Positions 49,101 through 58,784 of a stretch of DNA of 64,000 nt are shown in pieces (positions within the stretch are counted from its first letter, which is position 1; each line of letters opens with the position of its first letter). Below the pieces are notes generated by a model. The model saw nothing but the letters and a program-made list of their open reading frames with translations. It did no database searches and had not been told where the DNA came from. The DNA comes from Treponema sp. (GTDB lineage Bacteria; Spirochaetota; Spirochaetia; Treponematales; Treponemataceae). Location of the stretch: contig JAGAZB010000056.1 in assembly GCA_017940255.1 (NCBI GenBank), positions 1 to 64,000 on the forward strand, given 5' to 3'. The position numbers and the translations under genes were made by a program.

Positions 49101-52100
49101 TCGATTGTAAGGCCAGGTGTTGCAGAAACAAGTTCTGCTGTAATTGGGCCATAATTATTTACGTAGTAGTAATATTTTGAACCAGCCGCAAGAACATAGC
49201 GGGAATCAATTTCATCAAATACTGTGCCAGCCCCAGGAATACCGTAAATTTTGTAATCATCACAAACATCAGTAGTTTCTGGTTCACGCAAAACAATAAT
49301 TGAACCGGAAATTGTTTCTTCCATTCCGCCGGCTTTTACTGTTGCGCTAATTTTGTTTACGCGTACAGGAAGATTTGCAAGAGGAATTTCTGCAATCCAT
49401 CTTGTAGGTTCTTCTGGAAGAGGCTTTATAAGTTTTGCAATTCCCCTCTGAGTTTGACTTCCACCCGGAACATCGTCTCCTGTAATTTCATAAGAAACAG
49501 AATTTACAGCGGCACCTGTATCAATGGCAAGAGTAATAAAATGAGGAGCATCTGTTTTCTGTGGAATATATGGCAGAACCATTCTAGTTCCACTGACGTA
49601 GTCGTAATCATCAATATGTTCAAAATGAGCAGACAATGTAGGTGTTTTTACTGCAGTGTACTTAGAAATAACAGGTTTTCCACCGTCTGCACTTACAGTA
49701 AATTCAAGAGGATTGTTACCTTCAACCATATCTGCGCGTGTAAATACGGCAAAGTCTGTATCATCAAGTTCACCCTGATAAAGGCCCAGAGCATATACAT
49801 CAAAAGAATTTATCCAGGTAACTGCAGGAGCTTTTGGAACCGGCATTTTACCTTTTTCATCTTCTTCAAGTTCTGGAATCTTTTTAATTGCAAAGGCAGT
49901 AGCAGTCTGATTACCACCTGCACTTTCTGCAATAACTTCTACAAGGTACATACCATATTCAAACTCAGAAGCATCGATATTGAGTATGAAAGCACCGTTT
50001 TTATCAAATTCAATAGGAGTAAGTTCTTCTGTAATTTCCCCAACACTTGTTGAAGCAATTACACCTTTCTGCATATTAAAGATTGCAGGAATAATACGAT
50101 AACCCAAAGAACCAATTCCTGTTTCGCAGTTTACAAGACCCATAACTTCCAGAGGAGTTTCCGGATCATCATTTGCCTGCAGAGCTGCAGAAAGATCCTG
50201 TTCAATTTCAAAAACAGGGAATACTGTATCAGACTTAAAAATTAATGGACGGGAAAGAAGAGTTTTTCCTTCCTCTGTCTGAACACGAACCTGTACTTCT
50301 CCAGAAGAACCAACTGCTTCTGGATTAGGAACAAGGCGGATACAGTTTCCAATCAGCTCAATTTCTGCAAACTTTGTTGCTGGAACAAATTCTGCAGATT
50401 TAGCATTAAGGCCAAGTACATAACCAGAAACCGGCCAGTTTGGATCACTCAGGATAGTTCCGTCTTCGGCAATTGTGCTGTCATCAAAAATAACTGCAGG
50501 CTCTTCTGAACGAAGCTCTGTTGTGTTCTTCACATAATAAATTGCCCTGTATTCAGTTGTGCGTTCTAGTCCGTCTTCGGCAATTACAGTAAAGCGGACA
50601 AGCCCCTTTGGACCATCCGGAAGAATAGGCTTAGAAACGGTATAAGATGTAAGATTCTTTAATTCAACTTCATTTTCTTCAACAGTGGCATCTCCACATT
50701 CAAAAATTGTGCGCACTTTTGTAAGACCAATTCCAGATTTTGCTGTAACAGAAAGTACAGCCCCCTGCTCTGGATGAATAACCATTCCGTTTGTAAATTC
50801 AAGATTTTCTTTTCCAGCAAGAAGTTTTGCTTCTTCAAATTCAGGAGCAAGACCTTTTGAAACAATATTTACAGAAACAGGATTTCCTTCTACCCCGTTT
50901 ATATCTGTTGCTGTAACAGTAATTTTATGATTTCCAGTAGTCAGTTCGCCGGCGGCAGCTAAATCAAGATAGAAGCTTCCGCGAGTTTCCTGCTCAATCG
51001 GCTCGTCTGAATCAAGCTGAATTTTTACAGACTGAACTTTGTCATCATCAACTGCAATACCTCTTACAAAAAGACCATCTTTTTCACTAAATGATTGTCC
51101 TTCTTCCGGAGCCGCAATTGTAACAACAGGCTTGTCTAATTCATGATTAAATGGAATATCTCTTGTTACATCAGTTGAGTTATTTGCTTTATCTTCTGCA
51201 TGAATAATAAACTTGCGTGATTTTTCTTTTGTGGCGGTTAAATCAAAATTAACGGCCCAGTAAGGGTTTCCAGGAATTAAATCTATTTCGCCAGTTTCTG
51301 GCCCAAAAGACCAGGTGAGTTTTGTAAGACCTACAGTGTCTTTTGCATAACCAGCAACAGAGAATTTTCCGTTTACAACCTGACCTGCAGCCGGATAAAT
51401 AATATCAACCAGAGGTTTAGAATTATCAATAAAATAGAGGAATGAATACATTCCCACAGAACCAGCTTTATCCTGAGCCCTGAACCAGAGAACTGCTGGA
51501 CCATCTTTGAATTTCTTTGTATCAATATTGATGCTGAATGAGCATACATCGTAAGATTTTGTATTTGAAAGTTTTACCTGACTGAAGTGCTGGCCGTTAT
51601 CTACAGAATATTCCAGAGATTTAATACCGTTACCATCAGAAACAAAACCGTCAAAGCGGACATTTCCAGAAACAAGGAAGCCCATTTCTTTATCACGAAC
51701 TTCTGTAACTGGCTGTTTACGGTCGAGCTGCCATGAAATTTGATAAGGCTTGCTTTCTACAGGAGTTTCGTTTATATCATAACCCAGAACTTTAATTGTA
51801 TGGGTTCCTTCTTCCAATTCTGTTGTATCAAGATAGTAAGACCAGAATTCCGAACCTTCGGCACGAACAGTCTGCTCTGTTTCCATGCCTTCATCTAAAA
51901 TCAAATCTACCCAGGCAACTCCGTCATCATCAACACAGGTACCTACAATGTTCAAGTTACCTACAACTCTCATTCCTGGATATGGGTTCGTTACACCACA
52001 AATTGGCAAATCTGAATTAGGATCTACGAAAAGGTTATGTGGACCTTCGATGTGTGTATTTCCACCAAGGTCTTTTGCGGTAATCATGATGTTATATTTT

Positions 52101-52255
52101 CCCGGTTTCTTGCTTTCCAAATCAAATGCATCTTGCCAGCTGTTTAAATCTGTTACGGGATGTTCTTCTATATCGCCCTTTCCATGCGCAAACATAGGAA
52201 GAAGAAAGGCAGAAGCGACCACAAAGAGAGTTAGATACTTTTTTACTATTTTCAT
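46181..52255 (-). CDS. Giant exported Ig-like repeat protein with barrel-like C-terminus
   Basis: 2024 residues, the largest gene of the window. Signal peptide (about 1-25, MFAHG). Most of the length is repeated Ig/fibronectin-like units of roughly 90-110 residues with a shared pattern: an aspartate-bound turn (D-N-x-x-P), P-x-x-G, V-x-G-x-A-x-D, V-x-S/Y-S-x-D-N-G. Examples are near residues 270, 375, 1080, 1180, 1280, 1380 and 1480. The final ~180 residues have amphipathic strands with aromatic ends (YLDFRFWGATLFSVGVGLTAF; SFALYTEASVWFIP), ending in RTNIF, like an outer-membrane barrel. It may be an adhesin or surface stalk anchored by its own barrel. First gene of the leftward set ending in mnmE. 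Confidence 0.7.
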   Translation of the reverse strand: MKIVKKYLTLFVVASAFLLPMFAHGKGDIEEHPVTDLNSWQDAFDLESKKPGKYNIMITAKDLGGNTHIEGPHNLFVDPNSDLPICGVTNPYPGMRVVGNLNIVGTCVDDDGVAWVDLILDEGMETEQTVRAEGSEFWSYYLDTTELEEGTHTIKVLGYDINETPVESKPYQISWQLDRKQPVTEVRDKEMGFLVSGNVRFDGFVSDGNGIKSLEYSVDNGQHFSQVKLSNTKSYDVCSFSINIDTKKFKDGPAVLWFRAQDKAGSVGMYSFLYFIDNSKPLVDIIYPAAGQVVNGKFSVAGYAKDTVGLTKLTWSFGPETGEIDLIPGNPYWAVNFDLTATKEKSRKFIIHAEDKANNSTDVTRDIPFNHELDKPVVTIAAPEEGQSFSEKDGLFVRGIAVDDDKVQSVKIQLDSDEPIEQETRGSFYLDLAAAGELTTGNHKITVTATDINGVEGNPVSVNIVSKGLAPEFEEAKLLAGKENLEFTNGMVIHPEQGAVLSVTAKSGIGLTKVRTIFECGDATVEENEVELKNLTSYTVSKPILPDGPKGLVRFTVIAEDGLERTTEYRAIYYVKNTTELRSEEPAVIFDDSTIAEDGTILSDPNWPVSGYVLGLNAKSAEFVPATKFAEIELIGNCIRLVPNPEAVGSSGEVQVRVQTEEGKTLLSRPLIFKSDTVFPVFEIEQDLSAALQANDDPETPLEVMGLVNCETGIGSLGYRIIPAIFNMQKGVIASTSVGEITEELTPIEFDKNGAFILNIDASEFEYGMYLVEVIAESAGGNQTATAFAIKKIPELEEDEKGKMPVPKAPAVTWINSFDVYALGLYQGELDDTDFAVFTRADMVEGNNPLEFTVSADGGKPVISKYTAVKTPTLSAHFEHIDDYDYVSGTRMVLPYIPQKTDAPHFITLAIDTGAAVNSVSYEITGDDVPGGSQTQRGIAKLIKPLPEEPTRWIAEIPLANLPVRVNKISATVKAGGMEETISGSIIVLREPETTDVCDDYKIYGIPGAGTVFDEIDSRYVLAAGSKYYYYVNNYGPITAELVSATPGLTIETIGKLIVLSAEKDAVFTNVSVRVQDYFGDTRTSEPLNFISDTKAPELHIVTPELHEWAGNNLKVSGTVADEIGIRSVEYSLDNGLTWEEFSISKGKGASLGVTYSKDIDISSMPDGLIQVDVRARDIADQYSYAHTAVYKDVTPPDVKVVLPQDIDVVNGTNLIVFDVKDNGAFASAEYVSPPVKGKSEHTELPLNPLVYTLVGTESAPIDDAMTFLFKDEAGNSAPVEAWMFSIDNEQDLPIAEIHVPEEMQVITRDFVISGVIYDDDGDSSIYYKIDDGDFKQIAPNEIYKSPDPNAEYSRNTSFAVSVPLETMTDNEHTVTVYAVDINGVRGPEVSRTYRISLEEPKGAVEKPTIDTTVREIVTLSGWASDKNGIANIQISLDNGNSYNDAIGTTEWSYSVDSRAIPGGTQVVFLKVTDNYGIQGLYSSLINIDNNAPVLNLELPSDDSTTSGTLFFSGYTFDNVEVTDLEVKIRNLEKQGKEVVRNLKIDRVIGETLDIKELGDGFYNIEVTAKDKAGNVTNVSRNVHLEKNRAPATVDILYPMNGEHKQGVFTVYGQSAAEYAIRSLSLYVDNMLISETTVTDCGFFKFDMGPETISEGLHTYRVDAILENGVKVQSKEQTITYSPIGPWITIDNFTYGDFATNRPYIRGQAGYSISEDELLLSRTKEASPELKAAVAAKKVAKIEISFDNGKTFTQISKNEKWMYRIENQDLPEGYHFFLIRATMQNGEVAVTRTIIQIDNTAPSIRLIAPNIGGRYNQQLAVSGLSNDDVQLNNVTIALRKGDKSSYELPAFMQGMYLDFRFWGATLFSVGVGLTAFSDVVKVQLSYGQFTQQQRNAVSNVLGRELTDGRYGGHVGSFKILATVSSIPFSYFLGHDWDWLSATVSLGADFSIFSETGSGKPQVLSAVLGQLEFPKVKLQNVKAFSSFALYTEASVWFIPTDVLSVNNDIASLIPQIAIGLRTNIF

Positions 52256-52364
52256 CAGATACCTCTGGGGAAAAAAAAGATAAATTTAGTTATTTACTTA
52301 TCGGCAGATTTGCTCTATTTTATGAGTTGAGTCATACCACTTTTTTTATAGGAGTTCTCTCACT

Positions 52365-53105
52365 ATGGATAACAACTCAATTTCAATTTTACAACAGATT
52401 GTTAATAAAAGCAAAAAAATTGTCTTTTTTGGTGGCGCAGGGGTTTCTACAGAGTCTGGAATTCCTGATTTTAGAAGTGTTGATGGACTTTACAACCAGG
52501 AATGGGATTATCCGCCGGAAGAAATTATAAGCAATACATTTTTTTACAAAAACACCAAGGAATTTTACAGATTTTACAGGGCAAAGCTTTTGCCAAAAGG
52601 AATTGAACCAAATGCGGCTCACTACAAACTGGCCGAACTGGAAAAGGCAGGCAAGCTTACTGCCGTTGTTACACAGAATATAGACGGTCTGCACCAGAAA
52701 GCAGGAAGTAAAAATGTTTTTGAACTGCATGGCAGCACTCTGCGCAATTATTGTCTGGACTGCGGGGCTTTTTATGATGAAAAGATTATAGAAGAAAGTG
52801 AAAATGCTCCGGACAAGCTGCCCCACTGTCCTAAGTGCGGCGGGCTTATAAAACCGGACGTTGTTTTGTATGAAGAAGGACTAGACCAGGCGATTATTGA
52901 AGGTGCCGTGAAGGCAATAAGTGAAGCAGACACTCTAATTATTGGGGGAACTTCGCTTACAGTTTACCCGGCGGCAGGTCTGGTAAATTACTTCCGGGGC
53001 GAAAACCTTGTGCTTTTGAACAAGAGTTCTACACCCCAGGATTCCGCCGCAACTTTGGTTATTCACGAACCGATTGGAGAAATTTTATCTAAAATAAAAT
53101 GCTAA
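52365..53105 (+). CDS. cobB: NAD-dependent protein deacylase, sirtuin family
   Basis: 246 residues, full-length class U/III-type sirtuin. NAD-binding [15 protein letters not shown] (about 24-38), catalytic [12 protein letters not shown] and HGS (His near residue 122), and the zinc site with two Cys pairs, CLDC and CPKC (about 130-165). The C-terminal [17 protein letters not shown] completes the Rossmann fold. Removes acyl groups from lysines, coupling to NAD. AGGAG precedes the ATG. Own promoter region is in 52256-52364; not part of an operon. Confidence 0.94.
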   Translation: MDNNSISILQQIVNKSKKIVFFGGAGVSTESGIPDFRSVDGLYNQEWDYPPEEIISNTFFYKNTKEFYRFYRAKLLPKGIEPNAAHYKLAELEKAGKLTAVVTQNIDGLHQKAGSKNVFELHGSTLRNYCLDCGAFYDEKIIEESENAPDKLPHCPKCGGLIKPDVVLYEEGLDQAIIEGAVKAISEADTLIIGGTSLTVYPAAGLVNYFRGENLVLLNKSSTPQDSAATLVIHEPIGEILSKIKC

Positions 53106-53130
53106 CCGCGCAAGCTAACTCCGCGGGCGG

Positions 53131-53145
53131 CGGGCCACCGGCCCG
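53131..53145. terminator. GC-rich hairpin between convergent genes
   Basis: CGGGCC-ACC-GGCCCG within a very GC-rich stretch (53106-53150) between the sirtuin stop and the peptidase stop. There is no T tract, so it may be a repeat remnant acting as a weak bidirectional terminator. Confidence 0.45.
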
Positions 53146-53149
53146 GCGC

Positions 53150-56100
53150 CTAGAAGGTGCCGCCGAACTCCAGAACAAGGCCCAGAGGGTTTGCCTCTGA
53201 CAGCTGGTGCAGCGAATACTTTATGCTTCCGGCAAGGTTGAACTTAAAGCTTGAGTTTGCCGTAAGCCCGATGTTTGGATTTAATTCCAGAGCAAACTTA
53301 AGGTAAATGGCATCCTGGTAAAGGGAAGAGCCGTCTTTAAGCCCCGCTAAGTAATCCTTCAGATATAAAGGCTGAAAACCACTTTGCCCGGCAAGATATG
53401 CAGAACAAGCGCCAGTATAGCCGGCCGTTACATAAAAATCATGAACAAAAATCGGCGTAAAGAATGGCAGGGCTTTCTGAATATTCATACCAAACAAAAC
53501 AGATTCAAAATTAGCATCAAAAACAGGAATACCAAAAGACTGAGCAGAACTTGTAGCGTACCCATAATTTGAAGAAGACGGGAATAGAGCAAATTCCATC
53601 TTAAACGGAAGGTTGTAAGTATAGCCGTATTCAGATTCAAAAGGTAAAAGATGAGGAAGATAAATGCGCATAACTGCAGCTAAAGCCAGATAATCCTGAT
53701 AAATTACTGCATTTTCCCCGAGCGAACCGTCTTTTGCATAAACCAGACCAACTCCACTGGCAAAACCCAGAGTTTCATGGCGGCCAGGTCCAGCGCTGGT
53801 AAGGTGAGTATAATACAGAGTAAGGGAATCTGAAATGTTGTAGTAAAGTGTGTCGTCTACAGGTGCATACATGCCCACATAAAAATTAGTCAGAGCGTCT
53901 AAATCAATTGTATCAGAAAAATAATCTATACTCTGCTGAACCTGATTCTGCCGGCCAATTTTTCCAGAAGTAGAATTTTCTAATTTGATATAAGAAATGC
54001 GGCCAAGTGGAAGTGCCGAAACAAAAACTAAATTTCCCAGAGATTGTTTCCATCCACCTTTATCAAATTCTACAGCAGCATCTGTCTGATAATTCACAAG
54101 GCCTGTAGTTGAACCACCAAGGGCAGAAAGCTTTGTTCCAAAAGAATTGGTATAATCACCCCAACCCGCAGAAAACTGGAAAATACCTTCCGAAGAATAT
54201 GACCACGGATTGTTTGTTATGTAAGTAAAACCGTAAGGAAGTGCGTAAGCGGCAGCACTAACTCCAGCATTCACCCCAAAGGCTTCTGAAACGCAGGAAG
54301 AAAGTGGCAGAAAAACTCCACGAGAAAGATATTTGAATGGATTGTATTTTTTTGAATCAAGTTTTAATTGGCTGTCTAGTTCCATTTCAAACAAAGCAGT
54401 GTGTGCAAATTCAGTTTTTGTCACTTTTTCATCTTCTACTTCTTCTTCTGTAAAGTGATTTTCACTAAAAGCGCGGGAAAGAGAAAGCCGAAGCAGGCGA
54501 TTCTGTCTGAAGAATTTGCCCACATAAATAAGTTCATCCTGCATAGCAACCGGATAAAAAAGACCGCCGGAAATATCCAGAGAGCTGAATTCAAAGGTGC
54601 CGTTTTCCAAAAAGAGTCGGCCTGGGCGAACCATGGTGCCCGAGTGAGCCCAGTTAAAGTAAACAGCATTTTCTTCCGGAGCATAAGAAATCTGAGTAGA
54701 ATTTACACCTTCAGGAAGCTCATATCTGGCAAGAAGATTTCCATTCAAATCTGAAATGCAGATAGAAAAGTGCAGGTCTTTATTCTGAATATAGGCAAAG
54801 TGTCCTTCATCACAAGGAGTAAAAGATGCTGGAAAAACAAAAAGCTCCTGCTGAACAGAAGAAAGTTTTTTAATCATCTTAATTCCACTGGAATTGTCTT
54901 TTAAAATCACCTGATAAATTTCTATGTAGTTATAAGGACTTTCGTAACGGCTGGCTACAAGGTAGTAGTTTCCATCAGATTGAAGAAGGGCTGCATTTTT
55001 GAGTCCCTGTACGCCAGTTTCAAAAAGGCGGCCAGTTTTCATATCATAAATTTTAACACCAGCACTTGGGTTTAACCGGCCACTTGAGTAATAAGAAAGA
55101 GCCAGATAATTACCATCTGGAGAAAGCATTATATGATCCAGCCCCTTATAAGTAAGCAGTTTTTTTGCTTTTTCGCTTTGATTGTACTTTTCTGCAGGAA
55201 GATAAAAAACAGAAGATGAAGAATATTCAATCCAGGCCAGACCTTTTTTTGAAGAAGTGAGGTCCGAATATCTTGCACCGTATCTGTTGCGTTCAGAATA
55301 TGTAACAGCTTCTGGCTTAAAGAAATCTGAAACAATATTTGCTTCTACCGGATTTGCCGGAATCTGCGGAACCTGGTATTCTGCCTGAAAGTTTTTCCAG
55401 GCTTCTTTAAGTTTTATTCCATAAGCGCGCTTAAAAGATGAAGCAACACCAATTCTCTGGAAATTTATAAGCGTGTACCAGAAATTGGCGTATTTTTCCA
55501 TTCCGTATTTTTCCTGCAGCCACTGGTGGAAGGCGGCATTAAAATCATAAAAAGCACCGCTTGGATATGTATCTGAAGCGCCCTGCATATCAAAATAAGA
55601 AGGAAAGAGATTTTCAATTTTTGCCTGCTTTACTCTGTGGCGGAAAAACTCGTTGTTTAATCGTCCCTGGCCAGCCGCACTTTCGCTGGTTACCGAAGCT
55701 CCTTCTGCCATACCGGAACTTAGAAAAATATAACCGATATTTGCGGGATCTCCAAAAATTTTCCCTACAATCTGCCAGAATTTATTCTTCATATTGTAGC
55801 TAACAGCATGTGTTAACTCATGACGAAAAACCGAAAGAAAGCCCTGAGAAAAAGAGCCGGAAAGTTCATCCATTTCAGAACTGCTGGTATCAAAAAGTAC
55901 AATGCGGTTGTAATAGGCAACTGTAAAAAAAGCATTCAGCTGGTCGGTTGCGGGTGTGATTACAACAGGATAACGAACAGAAGGCGACATTCCATACTGA
56001 GCAGTTACTTCTTCATAAATAATATCTGCCGTCTGAAAAAGAAGGGCAGCAGTTTTTTCTGACCGCTGGGGATAAATAATATCAAACCATTTAGTTTGAA

Positions 56101-56212
56101 CTACTCGTAAATCTTTTTCACCACTAAAAAGTCCGTCTGCTGCAAAAAGTGACTGTGTAAAAATCACGCAGAAGACAGCCAGCACTGTAAATAAACCTTT
56201 CTGTGTTTTCAT
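53150..56212 (-). CDS. Exported metallopeptidase (MA-type) with propeller-like and C-terminal barrel-like regions
   Basis: 1020 residues. Signal peptide (about 1-24, SLFAADG). A gluzincin domain (about 35-290) has the zinc motif HELTH (H131, E132, H135) and a downstream MAEGAS segment (Glu ligand). The central part (about 300-600) contains repeats such as MLSPDGNYLALSYY resembling WD40/TolB-like propeller blades. The C-terminal ~370 residues are strand-rich with ...SIKYSLHQLSEANPLGLVLEFGGTF at the end, typical of an outer-membrane barrel terminating in Phe. It is thus likely an outer-membrane protease with a periplasmic or surface catalytic head. Single gene; GGAGAG precedes the ATG. Confidence 0.8.
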   Translation of the reverse strand: MKTQKGLFTVLAVFCVIFTQSLFAADGLFSGEKDLRVVQTKWFDIIYPQRSEKTAALLFQTADIIYEEVTAQYGMSPSVRYPVVITPATDQLNAFFTVAYYNRIVLFDTSSSEMDELSGSFSQGFLSVFRHELTHAVSYNMKNKFWQIVGKIFGDPANIGYIFLSSGMAEGASVTSESAAGQGRLNNEFFRHRVKQAKIENLFPSYFDMQGASDTYPSGAFYDFNAAFHQWLQEKYGMEKYANFWYTLINFQRIGVASSFKRAYGIKLKEAWKNFQAEYQVPQIPANPVEANIVSDFFKPEAVTYSERNRYGARYSDLTSSKKGLAWIEYSSSSVFYLPAEKYNQSEKAKKLLTYKGLDHIMLSPDGNYLALSYYSSGRLNPSAGVKIYDMKTGRLFETGVQGLKNAALLQSDGNYYLVASRYESPYNYIEIYQVILKDNSSGIKMIKKLSSVQQELFVFPASFTPCDEGHFAYIQNKDLHFSICISDLNGNLLARYELPEGVNSTQISYAPEENAVYFNWAHSGTMVRPGRLFLENGTFEFSSLDISGGLFYPVAMQDELIYVGKFFRQNRLLRLSLSRAFSENHFTEEEVEDEKVTKTEFAHTALFEMELDSQLKLDSKKYNPFKYLSRGVFLPLSSCVSEAFGVNAGVSAAAYALPYGFTYITNNPWSYSSEGIFQFSAGWGDYTNSFGTKLSALGGSTTGLVNYQTDAAVEFDKGGWKQSLGNLVFVSALPLGRISYIKLENSTSGKIGRQNQVQQSIDYFSDTIDLDALTNFYVGMYAPVDDTLYYNISDSLTLYYTHLTSAGPGRHETLGFASGVGLVYAKDGSLGENAVIYQDYLALAAVMRIYLPHLLPFESEYGYTYNLPFKMEFALFPSSSNYGYATSSAQSFGIPVFDANFESVLFGMNIQKALPFFTPIFVHDFYVTAGYTGACSAYLAGQSGFQPLYLKDYLAGLKDGSSLYQDAIYLKFALELNPNIGLTANSSFKFNLAGSIKYSLHQLSEANPLGLVLEFGGTF

Positions 56213-56220
56213 ATCTCTCC

Positions 56221-57948
56221 TTATAAAACATGAAGTCTTTTAACTCCATATCTGAAATATAATGATCCCAATGGGGCTCCGATTATAGCAAAAAGTGCAG
56301 AAATGTAAATCAAACTCATATAATTTTTTGGCAGTAGATAGGCTAGTCCCGCGCCGATAGCAATCATCACCATAGAAAAAAGCATTGCAAAAAGTGCATT
56401 AAAATTCTGCTTAAAGGCTGCGGCCGGATTTTCCCAGTTCAGTTTTGGATTTGCAAGATCTATGAGGAGGTCAGCAAAAATAACCGGAAGTGAAATTGCG
56501 GATGTAAAAATCAGCATTAAGAAAATTAATTTGATTAACAAAAGCCAGGGCAAAATAGAAGCGAGAATGCAGTTTAAAATCACAAGCAGGAGAGCATAAA
56601 TTGCGTTTCCCACAAAAACATAAGACATTGCGTGCCAGAATTTTGCTTTTAGCAGGGTTTCAAAAGTAAAAGGCATTGCTTTTAAGGTAGAAAGAGATTT
56701 TCCTTCGCGGGAAAATGCGGTAGAAGCAATGTTGGAATTAATGCCGGTAAAGAAAATCAGGTAGGAAAGGGCCAGTGTGCCAATATAATAGGCTTTTTCC
56801 AGGGCTTCAGGCGAAAGTGACTGATAACTTGTTTTTATAAAGGTAATTATCTGCTCAATTGATAATTCACTTTCAAGGGTGACCGGCACAAGCAAGCCTA
56901 CGATTATAATGAGGGGGAAGAGAAATTCAAAAAGCGGGCCGTTTGCAAAGAATGCGGGCTCGCGCAAAACGGTTTTTACATCGCGCAAGAGCAGGGCCTG
57001 GAAGGCTGTGTTTGTTTTTGAATCGCGGCTGATTAATTCGCTGGCTTTTTCTGAAGAAAGTTTCTTTGATTTTACGTCTGAAAAACCTGCGAGAGTTTTT
57101 GAGTAAAGTTTTCCCATTAATGGAATTATGAGGAAAATTACAAGGGCGGAAGCAGCGCACAGTAAAACAATTGGGAGGGGGTGGCCTTTTAGCGCGCCGC
57201 TGATAAAAATGAGGAAGGGGCTCTTTTCTGCAAAAGAAGCAAGAGTGAGTGCCAGCGGCAAAAAGGCTTCGGAAGTATTTGTAACCTGAACCGAAGAAGA
57301 GCCTGCTCCAAAACCGATTGCATAACTGTAGACTGCAGCAAAAACAATTACCTGAACCGTAGCAAGTCCAGTTAGAAATGATTTTTTTCTTAACTTAGGA
57401 AATAAAAGAAGAAAAACTATAAAAATTATGTAAATAAGGGCAATGAGCAGAACAGAAAAAGAAATGAATGTGACAATGGTCCCCAGATAAAAAAGAGGAT
57501 TTGTCAAAAGTCCTTCTTTTGCTGCGTAAACTCCTGTGAAAATCACAAAAACAAAGAGTCCCAAAAGGGCATCGGTAATAAAAGAAAGGGCAAATTTTGC
57601 GCAGAAAATATCTTTCATGCTCAGAGGCATGGCAAAAAACTGTTCGTCTCCGGCCCCGCTGTAATAAGAAGTTGCCACAGAAGTTATTCCAAAGACAAAA
57701 ATTGTAAGAGCTGCAATTATGATGGAAACAGCAGGGAAATATTCAATCCGTTCTACAATTGAAAGGGTATTGTAAGCTCCATGAGCCATAAAAATCAGCA
57801 TCATTGTAAAAACTGCCACTCCATAAATCACAATTAAAGAAATAAAGAGATTTTTTACAACTGATTTAAAACCTTTTTTGAAGTTTTCAAAAAATAGGTC
57901 CGGGGCATATAAGTTTTTAAGATAAATTTTAAGGAGATGAAGAAACAT
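56221..57948 (-). CDS. ABC-type exporter permease (ABC-2-like)
   Basis: 575 residues with about twelve hydrophobic helices and a soluble loop (about 285-335, KKLSSEKASELISRDSKTNTAFQALLLRDVKTVLREP), the pattern of large ABC-2-like permeases paired with a single ATPase. FLFPLIIIVGLLVPV and TGINSNIASTAFSREGKSLSTLKAMPF are typical segments, the latter containing the amphipathic loop that contacts the ATPase. The start overlaps the ATPase stop by 1 bp. The exported substrate is unknown. Confidence 0.8.
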   Translation of the reverse strand: MFLHLLKIYLKNLYAPDLFFENFKKGFKSVVKNLFISLIVIYGVAVFTMMLIFMAHGAYNTLSIVERIEYFPAVSIIIAALTIFVFGITSVATSYYSGAGDEQFFAMPLSMKDIFCAKFALSFITDALLGLFVFVIFTGVYAAKEGLLTNPLFYLGTIVTFISFSVLLIALIYIIFIVFLLLFPKLRKKSFLTGLATVQVIVFAAVYSYAIGFGAGSSSVQVTNTSEAFLPLALTLASFAEKSPFLIFISGALKGHPLPIVLLCAASALVIFLIIPLMGKLYSKTLAGFSDVKSKKLSSEKASELISRDSKTNTAFQALLLRDVKTVLREPAFFANGPLFEFLFPLIIIVGLLVPVTLESELSIEQIITFIKTSYQSLSPEALEKAYYIGTLALSYLIFFTGINSNIASTAFSREGKSLSTLKAMPFTFETLLKAKFWHAMSYVFVGNAIYALLLVILNCILASILPWLLLIKLIFLMLIFTSAISLPVIFADLLIDLANPKLNWENPAAAFKQNFNALFAMLFSMVMIAIGAGLAYLLPKNYMSLIYISALFAIIGAPLGSLYFRYGVKRLHVL

Positions 57949-58691
57949 TAGCGCACCTCGCTTGAGGCATCTATCATACGCAGGAATATTTCTTCCAGCG
58001 ATTCATCTTCGCTTCCGTGCTGGGTGCGCAGGTCTTCCAGGCTGCCGCAAAATACAAGGCTGCCGTTTTTTATAATTCCAATTCTATCGCAGAGTTTTTC
58101 TGCAACTTCCATAACATGGGTAGAAAAGAAAACTGTTTTTCCGGCGGCAGCCCGTTCCCTCATAAGCTCCTTAATTTTAAAAGCAGCTTCCGGGTCCAGA
58201 CCAACCATCGGCTCGTCCAGAATCCAATTCTGAGGGTCTGTAATCAGACTGGCTATAAGGAATAATTTCTGCTTCATTCCATGGCTGAATGAAGAAATTC
58301 TGTTTCCAATCACCTCTGTCATTCCAAAGCGCTGGCAATAATCTTCTATGCGGGCACTGCGTTCTTCTTTTGGAATCTTGTATACATCACAAATAAAATT
58401 TAAATATTCAATTGCCTTTAGACGGGAAAAAGTTTCCGGATTATCTGGAACAAAGGCAAACTGTCTTTTTGCGGCAAGGGGGCGTTCGTTAATGGAAATG
58501 CCGTCTAAAAGCAGGTCGCCCTGGTCTGCCGGCAGAATCCCCGTCAACATTCGGATTGTAGTTGTTTTTCCGGCTCCGTTTGGTCCCAGAAAGCCGAAGA
58601 TCTCGCCATTATTTACGGTGAGGTTCAAATCGCTAACTGCTTTGTCTGCATTTTTATTATAGGATTTTGATACATTCTTTATTTCAAACAT
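57948..58691 (-). CDS. ABC transporter ATP-binding protein
   Basis: 247 residues from the ATG at 58691 (GGAG 8 nt upstream; a GTG at 58700 is an alternative). Walker A GPNGAGKTTTI, Q-loop region FAFVPDNPETFSR, signature FSHGMKQK (a variant of LSGGQ typical of exporters), Walker B WILDEPMVGLD and the switch STHVMEVAEKL. It powers the permease encoded directly downstream. The C-terminal SEDESLEEIFLRMI is usual for this exporter group. Confidence 0.94.
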   Translation of the reverse strand: MFEIKNVSKSYNKNADKAVSDLNLTVNNGEIFGFLGPNGAGKTTTIRMLTGILPADQGDLLLDGISINERPLAAKRQFAFVPDNPETFSRLKAIEYLNFICDVYKIPKEERSARIEDYCQRFGMTEVIGNRISSFSHGMKQKLFLIASLITDPQNWILDEPMVGLDPEAAFKIKELMRERAAAGKTVFFSTHVMEVAEKLCDRIGIIKNGSLVFCGSLEDLRTQHGSEDESLEEIFLRMIDASSEVR

Positions 58692-58784
58692 AAAGCTCAC
58701 TCCATAAATGAATTTTTATTCAGTATATACGATTGAATGCGAATGAGCAAATAATAAGATAAATATGTGATTAGTAGGCCTAAA

